Shown in pieces: positions 24,823 to 37,100 of a DNA stretch of 64,000 bases. The notes under the pieces are model-generated. The model was not told the DNA's origin. It saw only the letters and a list, made by a program, of their open reading frames with translations, and searched no databases. The stretch is taken from contig VLTN01000007.1 of the NCBI GenBank assembly GCA_008330645.1, positions 434,001-498,000 of the forward strand. The letters are read 5' to 3'. Numbering within the stretch: position 1 is the stretch's first letter; the number at the start of each line of letters is the position of its first letter. Made by a program: the position numbers and the translations under genes. The DNA is from Cafeteria roenbergensis (Eukaryota > Sar > Bigyra > Bicosoecida > Cafeteriaceae).

Positions 24823-27800
24823 ATGTCGCAGCCGGTCTCGGGCCCGCCTGGCCCCGTCAGGTGGAGGCGGGCTGACGCGGAGGCGGCGTTCTGCACGGCT
24901 CCGGTGGGGTTGCTCGAGCAAGCAGCAGCAATTGTTGTGGACGATGTGGAGCCCGCGGAGATGACGGCCCTCCTCGGGGCCATGGCCCGGCTGACGCAGA
25001 GTTGCAGCAGCGCCTCCCAGCCCGGCGGGGCGACGGAGGTGGCGTGCGATGTGCTCATGCTGGAGACAGACCTGGAGACGCGAGCACCGGTGGGCGAGCG
25101 CCTTCACGTCGCTTTGGCTCGGGAGGCCAAGGGCGTGCGAGTGGCTGCCGTTTCCGCCGGGCCCGTGCCTGGCGCGCAAGTGCGGCTTCGCCTGGCGCAG
25201 ACTCTCGGGTGGGACGCCGCGCGCGCCACGGAGCCCCTGCACGCGCTCGTGGCCAAGAGTTCGCTTGAGCGCCGGCGTTTCGGCGGCCGAAGCAGTGACA
25301 TTCGGAGCTCGGTGAGGCCGTCGCCGTGCGCGCCCCGCCCACCTTGAGTCGCCGCGCCGCTGCCTCCTGCTGCCGGGCGTCGTGCGGGGCGCATGCGGGC
25401 GTCGCGCGCGGACGCGGGGAAGGGATGAGGACTTTTTTGTCCGGCTGAGCTCCGACGTGCCCGCACTCTTGCCCCTGCATGCCCAGCGGCACCTCGCTGC
25501 GTCGCCGCGCGCACGCCGCGGGGACGGGGAGGGGGCCAAGGGCGTGTGCGCGCCTCGTCTCTGTCGGCCCACGCGCCAGTGCGGCGGCCGCGGCGCGCGG
25601 GGGCGAGGAGGGCTTGCCACGGGAGGGCGACGTGGTCGCCCTTGACGCAGATTGTTGAGCTCCGAGACAGGGAGCGTGGCGCAGAAACGCTCCGCCGGGT
25701 CGTCAGCCTTGCCCCCCTGACCGGCCCCCTGGCCCTGCTTGCCCCCCCCTCACGCCCCCTTCCGCTGCAGGTCCTTGATCCGCGCATCTCGGTGTCGATG
25801 GATGACCCAGCCAGCTGTTGCGCCGCGCTCGCGTCGTGGGCAAAGATGCACGAGAGCAAGCGAAGCGCGATGCCGAAGCCGGCTGCGCGCACTTCGGGGA
25901 GCTCACTCTCCCGCGCACTGGCCGATGACGGGCTCTTGGGCCAGGTGCTGCTAGCTGAGAGCAAGACAGTGCTTAACGCTGCGCGCCGGGTCGTCCACGC
26001 TGCCAGGGAGTCGCCAGAATCGTGCAGCGAGCTGCTTCGCGCCGCCGTCGGAGCAGCCCTCACTGTTGCCCGTCGCGCGCCAGCGCTCGCCTCCTGCAGC
26101 GGCCTCTGGGTCATTCCCCGGTCGAAGCGCTCGGGGTCGGCCGCGTCCTCCGCCGCCGACGGCCTGGCGCAGGGGAGCCTGGCGGCATTCGTGGACGACG
26201 CCACGCCGGCGGTGTTCCGGCGGGTCCTGGTTCCACTCTGGCTGGACAAGTTCCCAGACAAGGACGCGAGGCGGCGGGGCACGGGCGGCGACGACGACAG
26301 CGACGCGTCCTCGCAAGCCGGGTCCGAGAACGACCGGTCTCTCCCGAGCCTGCCGGCCGCAGCGCGGCATGCAGCAACGGAGAGCGCATCAGCTGCAGCC
26401 CGAATGGCAGAGCTGGCGCGGGCCGAGAGCGCGTTCTCTCCTTCCGTGCCTCCCCACGCGGGCTGGTGCGAGGACGCGGCACCCCTCGTGGCCGTCCTGC
26501 GCCTGAGCCGCGGCTCCTCAGGGGCCGCCTCCACCAGCAATTACCCGCTGGCAGCCCCAGGCTCTTCGCGAGTGGCCAGGTCGAAGCTGTCCTCGTCGCG
26601 GGCAGGCCGCGCCGTGGCCGAGGGAGACGACGAAGGGGTGTGGGGCGGCAAATCCGGCTCCGCCGTCTCGCTGCTGGCCCCGTCCCAAGCGCCCCCCGAT
26701 AGGGACGTCATGGCTGGGGCCAGCGGCGGCGGCGATGTGACTGCCCGCCCCTCCTCCGCGCTGGCTGCGATGAGCGATGTATCCTCCATCGACGGAGAGA
26801 CCTCTCCCAGGCACCTCACCGGCTCGGCACGCCTGCCCGCCGTCGTCGGCGCCCCCTCGGCGCACGCAGGCGGCCTTCCGGACGTTGCGCACGGGACCTT
26901 CCCCGCGGCCGGCGGAGAGCTTTCCCCGCGGCGTGCCGGCCACAGCAGCACTGCCAGCGTGGGCGCAGGCGGCTCGGCCAGGCCGAGGGTCCCAGCGCTC
27001 TCCTCGGTGCCCTTGGCCGCAGGCACGGAGGCGAGCGAGCACAGCCACCGCGACAGGCGCCTCACCGACGCGGCGGAAAGCACCGGGGGCGCCTCTGCCC
27101 CCGTGTACGTGGTTGAGGCAGTGGTCACGCCGGCCATCGCGAGGGTGCTGGCCCGGCTCGCTGGGGCGCTTCCCAGGCTCCCTTGGCTGCTCGGCTCGGC
27201 GCTGTCCTTCGCCGGCGCGCGCTTCCGTGGGGTTCTGGTCTTCGAGAACCGCAGCGGCAGGATCTGGCCGGCAGAGCACTGGCGGGCTGTGCTGGGCGGC
27301 CGTTCGAGACCTGAGGTGGAGCGGGCGCTGGACATGTCGGAGCGAGGCGGGCTTTACTGCGCTGCGTCCAGCCTCACCCTGGGGGACGGCGTTCGCCTCG
27401 AGGAGGTGCCCTCGCCGGTGGAGGTAGAGTTCACGGTGCGGCGCAACCCAGTGTTCGCGTTCAAGAGGCTTCAGCAGGACGGGTCTCGGGACGACGAGCG
27501 GCCTGCTGGCACCGCGTCTGGCTCGGGGGCAGGGGACGCAGCCGGGGCGGGAGAGGCCGCTGGCTCGGGGTCGGCGTCGCCCAGCTCCGGCCGGATGACC
27601 ATCGCGCTGGCTGTCGCGGGCAGAGCAAAGGGCGGCGCGTCGTCCCGCGACAGCACCACGGGAAGCGTCGCATCCAACGCGGGCGACGGAACACCGGCTG
27701 CGGGGTCCTCGAGCCGGTTCCGCAGGCGCAAGCGCCGGAAGCCCAAGCAGGTGGACGAGTTCCTTGCCTTCCGCGTCACGCTCATCGGAGGGGCGCCCAT

Positions 27801-30027
27801 CACCCCCGACGCGGCCATTGCTGCGATGCCAGGTGGCGCGCTTGCGGCTGCCTCTGGTGACTCGTCGCCGTTGGCCAGCTCCGTGTCTCCGATGGCCCGA
27901 GCTGCGGACGCGGGAAGCGGTCCGATGCGGCCTGCCGGGCCCTCCGCTGGCCGCCTCAGCGGGCCGCACCATAGCGCCGACGGCGCGGGCGTGCCTGTCC
28001 GGCCCCGCGGGGTCGGCACCTGGCCGTCGAGCAATCGCCAGGGCCCTTGCCTCGAGGGAGGCGGGCAGGCTGCCTCACCACCTGGCACCCCCGTCGGAGC
28101 AGTGTCTGGCCGCGCCGCAGAGCCCGCTGAGAGCGCCCTATCCCGTGACCGGCGCGCCGCAAGCGGCAGGCAGTCGCCGATGTCGTCCAGCTCCACGCGG
28201 GGCGGATCGGCTGCGTCGTCCTTCGGCCGGCTGCCGCCAAAGAAGGGGGACTCTGCCATCAGGAGCAGGCACGGAATGCCCGAGTGGCGAGTCCCCGCAG
28301 GCCCGGCAGCGGGCAGCAACGCAAGCTCCGCAGTTGGCAGGCCCCTCACCGTGGGCGAACCCACGCACTGGGACAGCTCGCTTCATGGCTTGTCCAGCCG
28401 CACCAGCACCGAGCCGTCGCTGCTCTCGACCCCCTCACTGCTGCAGGCCTTGGCCGATGACAGCCCTCCGGGTGGGCACGGTTCGCCACCCGGGCCGCGG
28501 CAGCCCCAGTCCCTGCAACAGCAGCAGCACCTGCAGCAGCACCAGCAGCACCAGCAGCAAGCGCAGTACCAGCACCATCGTCACCAGCAGCAGCTGCCGC
28601 AGGCCCGCTCTGTCTTCCCGCCCCGGGCCCAAGCGAGCGGCGCCCCGGCACACGACCCCAGAGGGGACGTGACCCGCCCGAGCGCTGTGGGCGGGATCGC
28701 CAGCGCGGCGGTGCCCGGGCGACTCCCGGCCTCCTCCAAGCCTCCGCACGCTGGAGACTCGGCCATGCAGTCTCCCCGCGCGATTCCCCACCCCCACCCC
28801 TCCGCCGGCCGGCCTGCAATGGTGACTCAGGCGCGTGGCCCTGGGCCGCCCGGCGCCAAGCACGTCTGGCGGCACAGCCACAGCGCCGGGCCGGACGCCA
28901 GCGCCCGTCCCGGTGCTGGGGCTGCAGAGCTGCGCCCTGGCGGCCCGCCCCGCGCGTACGACGCCTCCTCTGGCGGCCGGGACGCGGCTTCCCACGGAAG
29001 CGGCGAGTCTTCGCACCAGTTCTCGCCGACTTTCACGCACCACACTGCTCCCCAGCTCCTGCACCAGCAGCCCCATCACCTGCACCAGCACCCGCACTAC
29101 CCGCACCAGCAGCAACGCTCCTTCCAGCCGCAGCAACAGCAGTGGCCGATTGGCCCGCCGGCCTCAGGCGCCCGCGCCGCCGCGGCCTCGCACGACCGCG
29201 CCCACGGCGGGGGGAACGACCCTCACCCCAGGCAGATGGCAGCGGGCATGCTGGGGGGGGCTCATGTGCCCTCGACGGCCTCGGCGATGCACCGTGCGTG
29301 GCAGGATCCCAGGTGGCACTCAGCGGCCCAGCCCGGCTCGCCGCGCTCGGCTGCGGGAGCAGCGGCTGCTCCCGCCTCGCTGGACGACAGCGGCATGACT
29401 CGCATTCTGCTTCCCGATGGGCGGCAGGTATCCGTCCCCCAGCACGGGAGGCACATCGACGGGGGGCAAGTTGCCATGCGCCGGTTCGCACACACTCCCC
29501 CCGCGCACCGGGACTCCGACCCCGAGGAGCACCCGCGGAGGCACTCGCTCCTCGCCACCTTGAGCGGGACTGCGCCGCAGAGCCAGTCGCCCGGGAGCAG
29601 CAGCAGCCGGGGGCTGCCCCCTCGCACGGACGCGGGCCGCGTCAGCCTCGGGGCCAGCGGCGGCGGCCTCAGTCAGGGCGCGGTGGACTCGGCAAGGGAC
29701 CTTCCGCCGGTCATTGCGCCGCCGGGAAGGGGCACCCCGGAGCCTCACCACGACGGCGACGCTGAAAGCTGGGCGCTAGCATCCCGCGGCGACAAGGAGG
29801 CCGTTTGGGGCTCGCCGGTCGCTGCTTGGGGCATCTCATCGCCGCAGCAGGCCATCGGTCGCCGCGTGTCCGCCTCGGCCAGCGGCCTCTCGCTTGGGCG
29901 CCCGCTGCCGGCGGACGGGGGCGACGTCTCCCCGCCGGGGGTCGAAAGCTTGACGCGAGAGGGTGCAAGCTTGGGAGCGTCCCCACTCAGCCCTCCCGAC
30001 TCCGGCATTGGCTCGGGCTGGCCCTAG
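24823..30027 (+). CDS. Large Ser/Pro/Gln/His-rich protein, function unknown
   Basis: Two exons, 24,823-25,311 and 25,771-30,027, joined in phase 0 across a 459-base intron (donor GTGAGG, acceptor CTGCAG); 1,581 residues. The first about 330 residues look folded. The exon junction gives IRSS followed by VLDPRISVSMDD, and there is a hydrophobic segment near residues 610-730 (LPRLPWLLGSALSFAG, then WPAEHWRAVLGG). These vaguely recall bridge-like lipid-transfer (VPS13-like) proteins, but I cannot support that assignment. The rest is low complexity, with Gln/His tracts near residues 1,076-1,110 and 1,255-1,290 and long Ser/Pro/Gly stretches typical of disordered scaffolds. The start ATG was chosen because it is the first after the Nup54-type gene's start. 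The gene converges on the His-Pro-rich gene. Confidence 0.7.
28510..28600 (+). repeat. CAG/CAC-rich tract encoding poly-Gln/His
   Basis: A run rich in CAGCAG and CAC codons encodes an almost pure Gln/His stretch in the gene starting at 24,823. A second similar tract lies at about 29,055-29,150. Such tracts vary in length and often mark disordered, assembly-prone regions. Confidence 0.8.
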
Positions 30028-30937
30028 CTTCGCGGCAAAAGCGTTTCCGCCCCCTTTGCGTTCCGAGCTGATGCGGTGCGCTCCCAGTTTGTTTCGCCAG
30101 TTTTTTTGCCTTCCCTCTCGCGTGTTGGATGGCGTTTCGCGGCATCGTCGGCCGGTGCGTGGACTTCGATTTGTGTTTCGATTCTTTTTTTTTGCGCCAG
30201 CCTTGGCTTTCGTTGCGCGTCGCTCGCCTGTCGCGCGTGGGTACGTACTCGTGGTACCTTGCATCGTTTGCAAGCTTCTGCCTCTCTTGGTGTCTTGCTC
30301 TTTTGCTCTCTTGGATTGTGTGAACCCTCAAAACTTCCTGGCCCCTTGCAGAGGGGCCTGCGTTCAATGCTGGCCTATCAGCGTGTCGCAGGCTGGCAGC
30401 GCCAAACTTTCCGCGCGCAGGACCTGTGCGCTGAGGCCATGCCCTCTAGCTTGCATTCCTCACTCGTCAAGCGGCACCCACGATCTGCCGTGGGCCGAGC
30501 TGGGACCCAAACGGGTGCTCGGGCAACTACATTGGGATTGAAATTGGGCTTGCCGGTTCGCGCGACTGGTGACACTGCGGGGACGGATTTGCTGGATTGG
30601 TTTTGATGAGTCCCCAAATGATGCTGATGACTACGCTCAGAGCCAGCATGCCAGTCGCACCTATTCGGCGCTGCCGGGCAGCTCAATCCCACGGGCACGC
30701 AGCGAGACGTCCATATCCCTCGTCACTCATCAACCTTCGCGGAGTGCCGCCGGAAGCGCGCATGCTGTCGAAAGCTTGGCTCTAGCTGCAACTGCTGTGC
30801 CAGAGGTTGTGCGCGACGAACCCACCCGACGGCCACGCAGCGTGCCGGACCATCATACTTTGAACAAAGGGAACCATGCGCACACACTCGGAGATGGAAA
30901 GAGGCAGGTGGGCGGCAGGCGCAAACAGCCGGCGCGA
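30028..30937. other. 910-bp convergent intergenic region (3' UTRs)
   Basis: This lies between the stop codons of two converging genes. It is clearly less GC-rich than its surroundings and has T-rich stretches on the plus strand near 30,100-30,320 (for example a run of nine T at 30,185-30,193). No credible coding frame, repeat or RNA gene was seen. It probably holds both 3' UTRs and polyadenylation signals. Confidence 0.6.
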
Positions 30938-33106
30938 TCAATCCCAAGAACCAAGCGCACGCAAAATGCTCCGTGCTGCGGAACTGCTCACAGCCTCGTC
31001 TGAGGCCCGTCGGCTGCCGCTGGTGCTGCTGCCAGAGGCGTCTCCTGCTGCTGCCACAGCGCGAAGCAGTCCAACAAACGCATAAGTCTCAGCGGCCTGC
31101 GTCGCAGCGCCGCCGGCGTGCTGCGCGCTGCGCGCTGCCCCGGCGGAGTGAGCGGCCTCCGCGAGCGCGATGGTGCTGATGCAGTCCAGCACGCGCGCGA
31201 GCGTAAAAGAGTGGCCTCGGTGCATCACGGCCGCCGTGGCGAGGTCGCCGACGATGGGGCTGGCGCCAATTGCACGCACCAGCGGTGCCGGCGGGGTGTC
31301 GCCGTCGGACCACAGCACCGTGGCGAGGCACCGGGCCACTTTGATGCATATGTTGCAGTCCAGAATGCCGCCTTGGGCGAGGCGCTGGTGCAACGACCCC
31401 AGCAGCGAGGCCCCCTTGGGCCAAAACACAAACTCCCGCAGCGCCACGGCCTTGACGTCCCGCGACCGGAGCAGATTCACCAGCGCCTGGATCGCCTTCT
31501 CACAGCCGGCCCGGAAGCTGTCGAGGGGCAGCAGCGGGAGCACGTCCAGGATCATGGGCAGGCACGGGGCCAGCATCGCCCGCCGGCGGTCCACCGTGTC
31601 CTCGTCCTCCACGGGCTTGCCGAGGTGCGGGTGCGCGCTGCGACCGGCGGTCGCGCGCCGATCCGGGGCGTGGAAGCTGAGCGCTGACACTGCGCTCAGG
31701 ACCCTGTGAAGCTGGCAGAGAAGGTCGTCCGGGAGCATCGCAGGGTCCGGGGTGCTCATCACCGCGCCGCAAAGGCTGCCCAGCGAGCGGACAAGTTCGA
31801 CCGGCGACGAGTCCAAGGGCAGCTGAGACGCGGTGGATGGGAGGCAGGCGAACCCGCCGCGATGCCGCGCGGGCGGAGCCTCGCTTTGATGGCCGCCACG
31901 TGAAGCCGGGCCGCCAGGGAGGACGCTGCGCCCAGGCGCCTGGGGGTACATGCTGGCGGGCAGGCGAGCTGCGCTGGAAGGCGGCTTGCCGGGAGCGGGA
32001 GAGTCTTGGGGCTGCGTTGCCGCTCGAGGGGCAGCTGCCGCCGGTCGTCCAAACGCCAGCCCTGCTTCCCGGTGGGGATGAGGGTGCACGTGTGGGTGCG
32101 AGTACTGGTGCGGATGCGGATGCGGATGCGGATGCGAATGCGGATGCGGATGCGGATGCGGATGCGGATGCGGAGGCAGCGCGGGGAAGGGGCCCACGCC
32201 GGAATGGTGTCCCCACACGGGCCGGGGCGCCGGGTGAAGCATGCGCGCATGGTGAAGCGCGGCCGCTGCCATGTGCGAGGGCGTCGCCCAGGGCACGACG
32301 GCGGGTGCGGGGGAAGCGCCGAGTCGAAGGGCAAGCGGGCTCACGGCCTCAGCGCGCACCGACGCAGCAGGCCCGGCGGGGGCACTGAAGCTGGCGTGAC
32401 TGGGCCGCAGGTCGGCCCAGCTGTCGCCGCTGCCAGGGCGGGCAGGGCTGCTTCCGCCGAACGCTGCGGCGGCCGAAGCCACGGAATTCTCGGGCGAAGG
32501 CGACGCTCCGGCCACCTCTGAACCGTGCGCTCTGTCGCGCACAAGGGCGCTGTCGTCGCAACTCTGGGACGTGGGGCGTCCTGCCGGCCGCAGGAAGACC
32601 AGGGGGGCTCCCTCGTCGGATTCCAGCTGCATTGCTTCTGCGACCGTCAGGTTCGAGCTCAGCAAGCGCGACCCAACGGCAGCCACAATGGGCAGGTCCC
32701 CGTCACGGGAACGCGTTGCGATAACCTCGGCCAGAGTTGCGTGGCTGTCCTCCCCGTGGAGCTCGCTGTGCGGCGCGCGGTCGGGGGGGCTGCGTGGCTT
32801 TCCTGTCGCGCACGCGTTCGCGCGCAAAGGTGGGCCAGCCGCGCCAGACCGGCTGTTGGCGAGGGAGGAAGCGTCGGACAGCGCAAGAGCGGCACAACTC
32901 CCGGGAGCGCTGACGCATGGGGCCTGGGCTCGGGGGGTCGCAACTGGGGACGACCACGCCCGCGTGCTGGCGGCAATGGACTCCGCTTGCTCGGCGGCCA
33001 ACGCGTCGCCGGCCGCGACTGGATCGAGATGTCCATCGACTTGAAGGTCGAGCAGGCTGAGGCTGGGAAGCCCCGCCAGCACGCCTTCGTAGCCGTACTC
33101 GTCCAT
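30938..33106 (-). CDS. His-Pro-repeat protein with helical-repeat-like C-terminus
   Basis: Single exon, 722 residues, starting at the first ATG (MDEYGYEGVLAGLP); the frame is open further upstream but without another ATG. Residues about 305-350 are an almost regular His-Pro repeat, a pattern that can bind metal ions or simply be disordered. The last about 290 residues alternate hydrophobic helices (DVLPLLPLDSFRAGCEKAIQ, GGILDCNICIKVARCLATVL) and resemble an ARM/HEAT-type solenoid, but I recognise no named family. The middle is Ser/Ala/Pro-rich. It is divergent, by 138 bases, from the small gene at 33,245. Confidence 0.65.
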   Translation of the reverse strand: MDEYGYEGVLAGLPSLSLLDLQVDGHLDPVAAGDALAAEQAESIAASTRAWSSPVATPRAQAPCVSAPGSCAALALSDASSLANSRSGAAGPPLRANACATGKPRSPPDRAPHSELHGEDSHATLAEVIATRSRDGDLPIVAAVGSRLLSSNLTVAEAMQLESDEGAPLVFLRPAGRPTSQSCDDSALVRDRAHGSEVAGASPSPENSVASAAAAFGGSSPARPGSGDSWADLRPSHASFSAPAGPAASVRAEAVSPLALRLGASPAPAVVPWATPSHMAAAALHHARMLHPAPRPVWGHHSGVGPFPALPPHPHPHPHPHPHSHPHPHPHPHQYSHPHVHPHPHREAGLAFGRPAAAAPRAATQPQDSPAPGKPPSSAARLPASMYPQAPGRSVLPGGPASRGGHQSEAPPARHRGGFACLPSTASQLPLDSSPVELVRSLGSLCGAVMSTPDPAMLPDDLLCQLHRVLSAVSALSFHAPDRRATAGRSAHPHLGKPVEDEDTVDRRRAMLAPCLPMILDVLPLLPLDSFRAGCEKAIQALVNLLRSRDVKAVALREFVFWPKGASLLGSLHQRLAQGGILDCNICIKVARCLATVLWSDGDTPPAPLVRAIGASPIVGDLATAAVMHRGHSFTLARVLDCISTIALAEAAHSAGAARSAQHAGGAATQAAETYAFVGLLRAVAAAGDASGSSTSGSRRASDEAVSSSAARSILRALGSWD
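32107..32174 (-). repeat. ATGCGG hexanucleotide array encoding (His-Pro)n
   Basis: About eleven near-perfect copies of ATGCGG on the plus strand (one GAATGC variant) encode the His-Pro repeat on the minus strand. Partial copies continue to the left. Confidence 0.85.
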
Positions 33107-33244
33107 GGCCTCCCGCGCGCACCCGCGTGCCGATGTGCGCGCTCCGGGCAAGTGCCCGCGACGGCAGCTCTGCCGCGGCCCTCTCGCAGGCAGCCATCAC
33201 GGAGCCGCCTGGCAACTCGCCTGCGGCGGCACCTCCTGACCAGG
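33107..33244. promoter_or_regulatory. Shared 138-bp divergent promoter region
   Basis: This is the gap between the ATGs of the His-Pro-rich gene (-) and the small two-exon gene (+), the shortest divergent spacing in the window. No TATA box is visible. Inferred from layout only. Confidence 0.45.
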
Positions 33245-34060
33245 ATGGCGGAGCCTGGCTCGCCTTCGCAACAGACGGTCCGCGTGGTCGTTGGCGCGAC
33301 GACTATGGCGTGAGCAAAGCTGGCCGGGTTCCCGAATGCCCCTGCTGCGGCGCCCGCTTGCATTTGCCTGCAGGCCGCCATGGTGCCGACCCGGCCGCTA
33401 CCCCAACGCCGCGCACCTTGCAGTGACTACATGCACGTCGGTCGGTCTGGTCCGGATGCGGCTGTCTCGCTTGCGTCCCACCAGGCCACGGACGACCCGG
33501 GGGAGGAGTTCGAGCTTCCGGAGTGCCCAGCGGGAGGCCAATGGGCGACGGACAGCGACGGGAACGCTGTGCTGCTCACCCTAGACGAGATCCCTGACTT
33601 TCTTGTCCCTGGGCCCATGGCCGTGGCCGCGCAGGCCGCGCGCCTTGCGTCAGGCGCCACCTTCCCAGGCCGCCCCCGGGAACATGCAGGCGGCCCAAGT
33701 CTCGCGGGCCCGGAGCACGAGGCCCTTGCAGCGAGGGAGGGAACTCGCATGCTGGAGGCGCTCAGCTGGGCAGCAGCGAATCGAGAACGATGCCCTTCCC
33801 ACCAGGCACTTGCCCGGCTCGCGGCGGTCCGCCCATGGGTGAAGCCAGCGCTGGACACCTACCCCGAGGTCGCGCGCCGTGGTGCGGCGGCTCGCGTGCG
33901 GCGAGCACTTGGGCTCATGCTTGCTACGGAAGAGCAGGAGGCAGCCCCCGCCTCGATGGTGCGGAGCGCTGGCGCTATGGAAGCGGCAGTCAGAATTCGT
34001 TCGGGCGGCGAGCCCGCCTCGGGCGAAGACGCCTCGGGCGAGGACGTTGCACAACGGTGA
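33245..34060 (+). CDS. Hypothetical protein, 233 residues, two exons
   Basis: Exon 1 is 33,245-33,309 (ATG, starting MAEPGSPSQQTVRVVV) and exon 2 is 33,424-34,060. The split codon GC|T is restored across a 114-base GTGAGC...TTGCAG intron. The product has an acidic N-terminal third (DDPGEEFELPECPAGG), a helical middle and a charged C-terminal tail. I recognise no family. The splice model is supported by phase and consensus only. The exon 2 frame is the only long credible frame here. It converges with the coiled-coil gene, with 116 bases between stops. Confidence 0.55.
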
Positions 34061-34176
34061 AGTGCACAGTCACCCTCACCTCGCTGGCCAACGCGGCACT
34101 GGCACGTTCCGCCTCAAGGTTCGGGCTCTTCGACACGCAGGGTCTCAGACAGGCCAAGCTGACAAGCATTTGAAAC

Positions 34177-37100
34177 TCAACTCTGTTCGCTGGCAGGTGG
34201 CGAGGGCTCCGGCGCTGACTCTGGCCCTTCGATCCGCGGCTGCTCCAGCGTGGCTTGCGTGGTTTCATCCAGTACTGGGGAGGGCCCGCCGCGCTCGTCG
34301 GCGCAATGGTGATCTGGCCCTCCGTCGCTCGGTCCCTCGACGTGTGCTGCCGACGCTTCGAGTGACGCATCGGCGACCGGCGCCCCGTCTGCTCCATCAG
34401 TCGCACGTGGGCCGTGGGGTGGCTCTCCCGCGTCGTTGCTGCCCGGGTGGGTTTCGTCGTCGCGGACCTGTTGGGGTGCGTCCAGAGGCTCCGCGTCGGG
34501 CCGAACGCGCCCGAGCTGCACCGCCTCAGGCCGCTCGCCGGTGTCCGGGAGCAGGCAGCCACCCACGCCTGCTGTGTGGCTGGCGTCGTGCCCGGCTGTC
34601 TCGTCGGCCTCAGACGGCATGGCGCCTTGGGAGCGAGCGGAGCCGGAGGACCCGGCCCTTGCAGATGACTTGCCGCTGGGAGCACCGCTGCGCTGATCCA
34701 CACCAAAAGCGGGCCCGGCGTCGGCCGGCGCATCCAGGGGGACGAGCAGAGGGCGCCGGTTTGCGTTGCGCCGCGAAGCCGAGGTCGCAGGGCCGGAGCT
34801 CGACGCCTGGCTCTCGCCGTCGGAGCCGGAATCGAAGCCGCCGTGGGGCGAGGTTGCCTCGGGGGATTGCAGTGCTTTTTGTGACGACGGCCGCCCGCTG
34901 CCTGCAAATGGAGGGGACCGCTGTGATGGAAGGAACCCGCTTGCCCCCAGGCCCGCGCTCTCGGCCATCTCCGGGCCAATGCTGTCCAGGACTCGCTGGG
35001 ACGCTGAGAGACTCAGCAGGCCGTCACGGTCCGCGACTCGGATCATCTGCTTGGGGGTCAAGCGCTGCCTGTTCAGCTCTCGCAGCGTGTCCACTGGCGG
35101 AAGCGAGGCGATCGGCTGTACCCTTGTTGCGTTGGCCTCGATATCCTCGAATGCGCGGCGAACACGATGCGAAAACGCACCGGGCGTGCGCGAACCCCGA
35201 GCAGACGCTCGCGCCTCCCCAGCCTGGATGTCGTATTCGCCCGGACCCGGAAGCGACTTGGCGCGCTCGACGACCTCGTGAGTGAAGCCCACTCCCCGCG
35301 ATGTGCTGACTCTGCCACCAGGGGTGGGCTGAACGAAGGGCAGGTGGCGCGGAGGCCCTGGAAGCTTCGCTGCGATGGCCGCCGTGGCGGCCATCGACGT
35401 GACCCGCTCGGCGCGCGACCAGCTCGCCCCCTCCTCCCGCTCGACACCGCCAACACGCCGTCCCTTTCCGAAAGTCTCTGGGGAAACAAAGTCCGACGGC
35501 CCAGGCGCGTCGAACACCTCTCGTCTGTTCCTTTCGCGCCACTCGTGGAGCTCGGCGGTCAACTTCTTCTGCCTCTCCTGGCGCTCGCGGGCCACGGCCT
35601 CTTCCATTTGTGCCTTCTTGGCCTGGAGCTCGCGAAACTCTTCCAGCTCCTCGACAAGCTGCTTTTGGCGCGCTTCTGCAGCCTTGCGGACTGCTGACGC
35701 GAACGCGATGCTCTCCTCTTTGCGCGCCCACTGCTCCGAAAGCACGTGTCTCCTTGCCTGCTCCACCTCGCACTGCACCGCGTCCGCACGAGTAAGCCGC
35801 TCCTCCAAATGCTCCACAAGCCTCTCGCGAGCTCGCTTCTCGCGCTCCTGCACCCGTGCGCGGGCTCCGCTCGTCCTGCTCACCTCGTTCGCGACAGCGG
35901 CCTTGGCGATCTTTTCCTGCCGCTGCGCCTCCACCCTGGCAAGAGCGGCTTCCATTGCCTGCTTGTCGGCCTCAGCCCGTTCTCTGGCAGCGTCCTGCTT
36001 TGCTTGCTCAGCCTCCCGACGCCGGGCAATGGCCCGAGCGACCCGCGCCTGCTTCTCCGCCCTTGCCGCTCGCCACTTTCGCCTGCGGGCCTTGCGCGCG
36101 GCAGTGGTTCGGGCGAACTTGGCCTCGATTCTGGATCGCTCCAGCTCAAGCTGTTGGCGGCGCTCCTTGAGAGCCTCGTTCTCCCTCTCGATTGCGCTCA
36201 TGTGGCGACGTTGCCTCTCCTCCATCTCAGCCACAGCCATTTCGCCGTTGGCAGCCACTCGTTCCAGGGACTCTCGAAGGCGCGACTCTCGAGTTCGCCG
36301 TCTCTTGAGTGTGTTCCGGGCAGTGGACTCCACTTCCGGTAGCTTCGCCAGCACGAACCCAAGCGAAGCCGTGGCGTTCCTCGAGTGCTGCCGCGCACGA
36401 GCCACGGTCACTGCTGGGTCGTCGCCTGGCCGCACGAACGCGTCGAGCGGGCGCAGGGCTACGGTCCGCAGATCCACGCCTGCTTGTTCTGCTGCAGCAC
36501 GAAATGCCACATTGGCTTTGAGGCGCCGAAGCTCGGCTGCCCCGTCCTCGGACAGCAAAAACTTGGCGCGTTGGTGCAGAGGCTGAGGGATCGAAACCGG
36601 AGTGACCTGGGGCTTGTAGCCCGCAACCTGGGCGCTCGAACTGGTTTCCGGACGGGACGCTGTGCCGGTGCGCGAAGCCCAACTTGAGCCCATCCTCCCT
36701 ACTGGGGACGTTCCGGCCGTCAGTAGACGTGCTGGAAGCTTGTCATCTTCGGGCCCAACGATGATTGGGCGTCCATTGTGTCGTGGGGGAGAGAGCGCTG
36801 GCAGCCGCCTGCGGCCGTCGTCACCGAGCACCTCGCCCTCGCGTCGAGCTGGTGTCGACGCCGGCTCGGGAGCCGGGAAACCGGCTGCGATCGGTGCGGT
36901 GAACGGCCGCCCCGCCTGGGCGGAAGATTCGTTGTTGCCTCCTTTCGAAGCCGGTGCAGCCCATGGCTGGGGCACGAGACCTCGAGCCGCCTCGGCCCGG
37001 TCGAGCTGCTTCGAATCGGCACCACCGGGGCCTCCGTTGTCTCCCCGGGGACGGAGAAAGCCACCCGTGCTGAAGCTAGGTGAGCCTAGGGCGCCGGCTG

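Noticed and set aside
23923-25347. Plus-strand 474-codon frame including an APNGLAAVAAG repeat
   Set aside because: Its first part is the antisense of the Nup54 repeat array. Only the part from the ATG at 24,823 is accepted, as exon 1 of the next gene.
30028-30937. tRNA or other RNA gene in the less GC-rich gap
   Set aside because: I looked for cloverleaf-like arms and the conserved TTCGA-type loop and saw none. A tRNAscan-SE or Infernal run would settle it.
33132-33426. Continuous 33,132-33,426 frame with a CPCC zinc-ribbon-like motif
   Set aside because: It runs through a GTGAGC donor and ends at the TTGCAG acceptor. Splicing from another frame at 33,245 restores the long exon 2, so CPCC lies in the intron. 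Not fully excluded without RNA.
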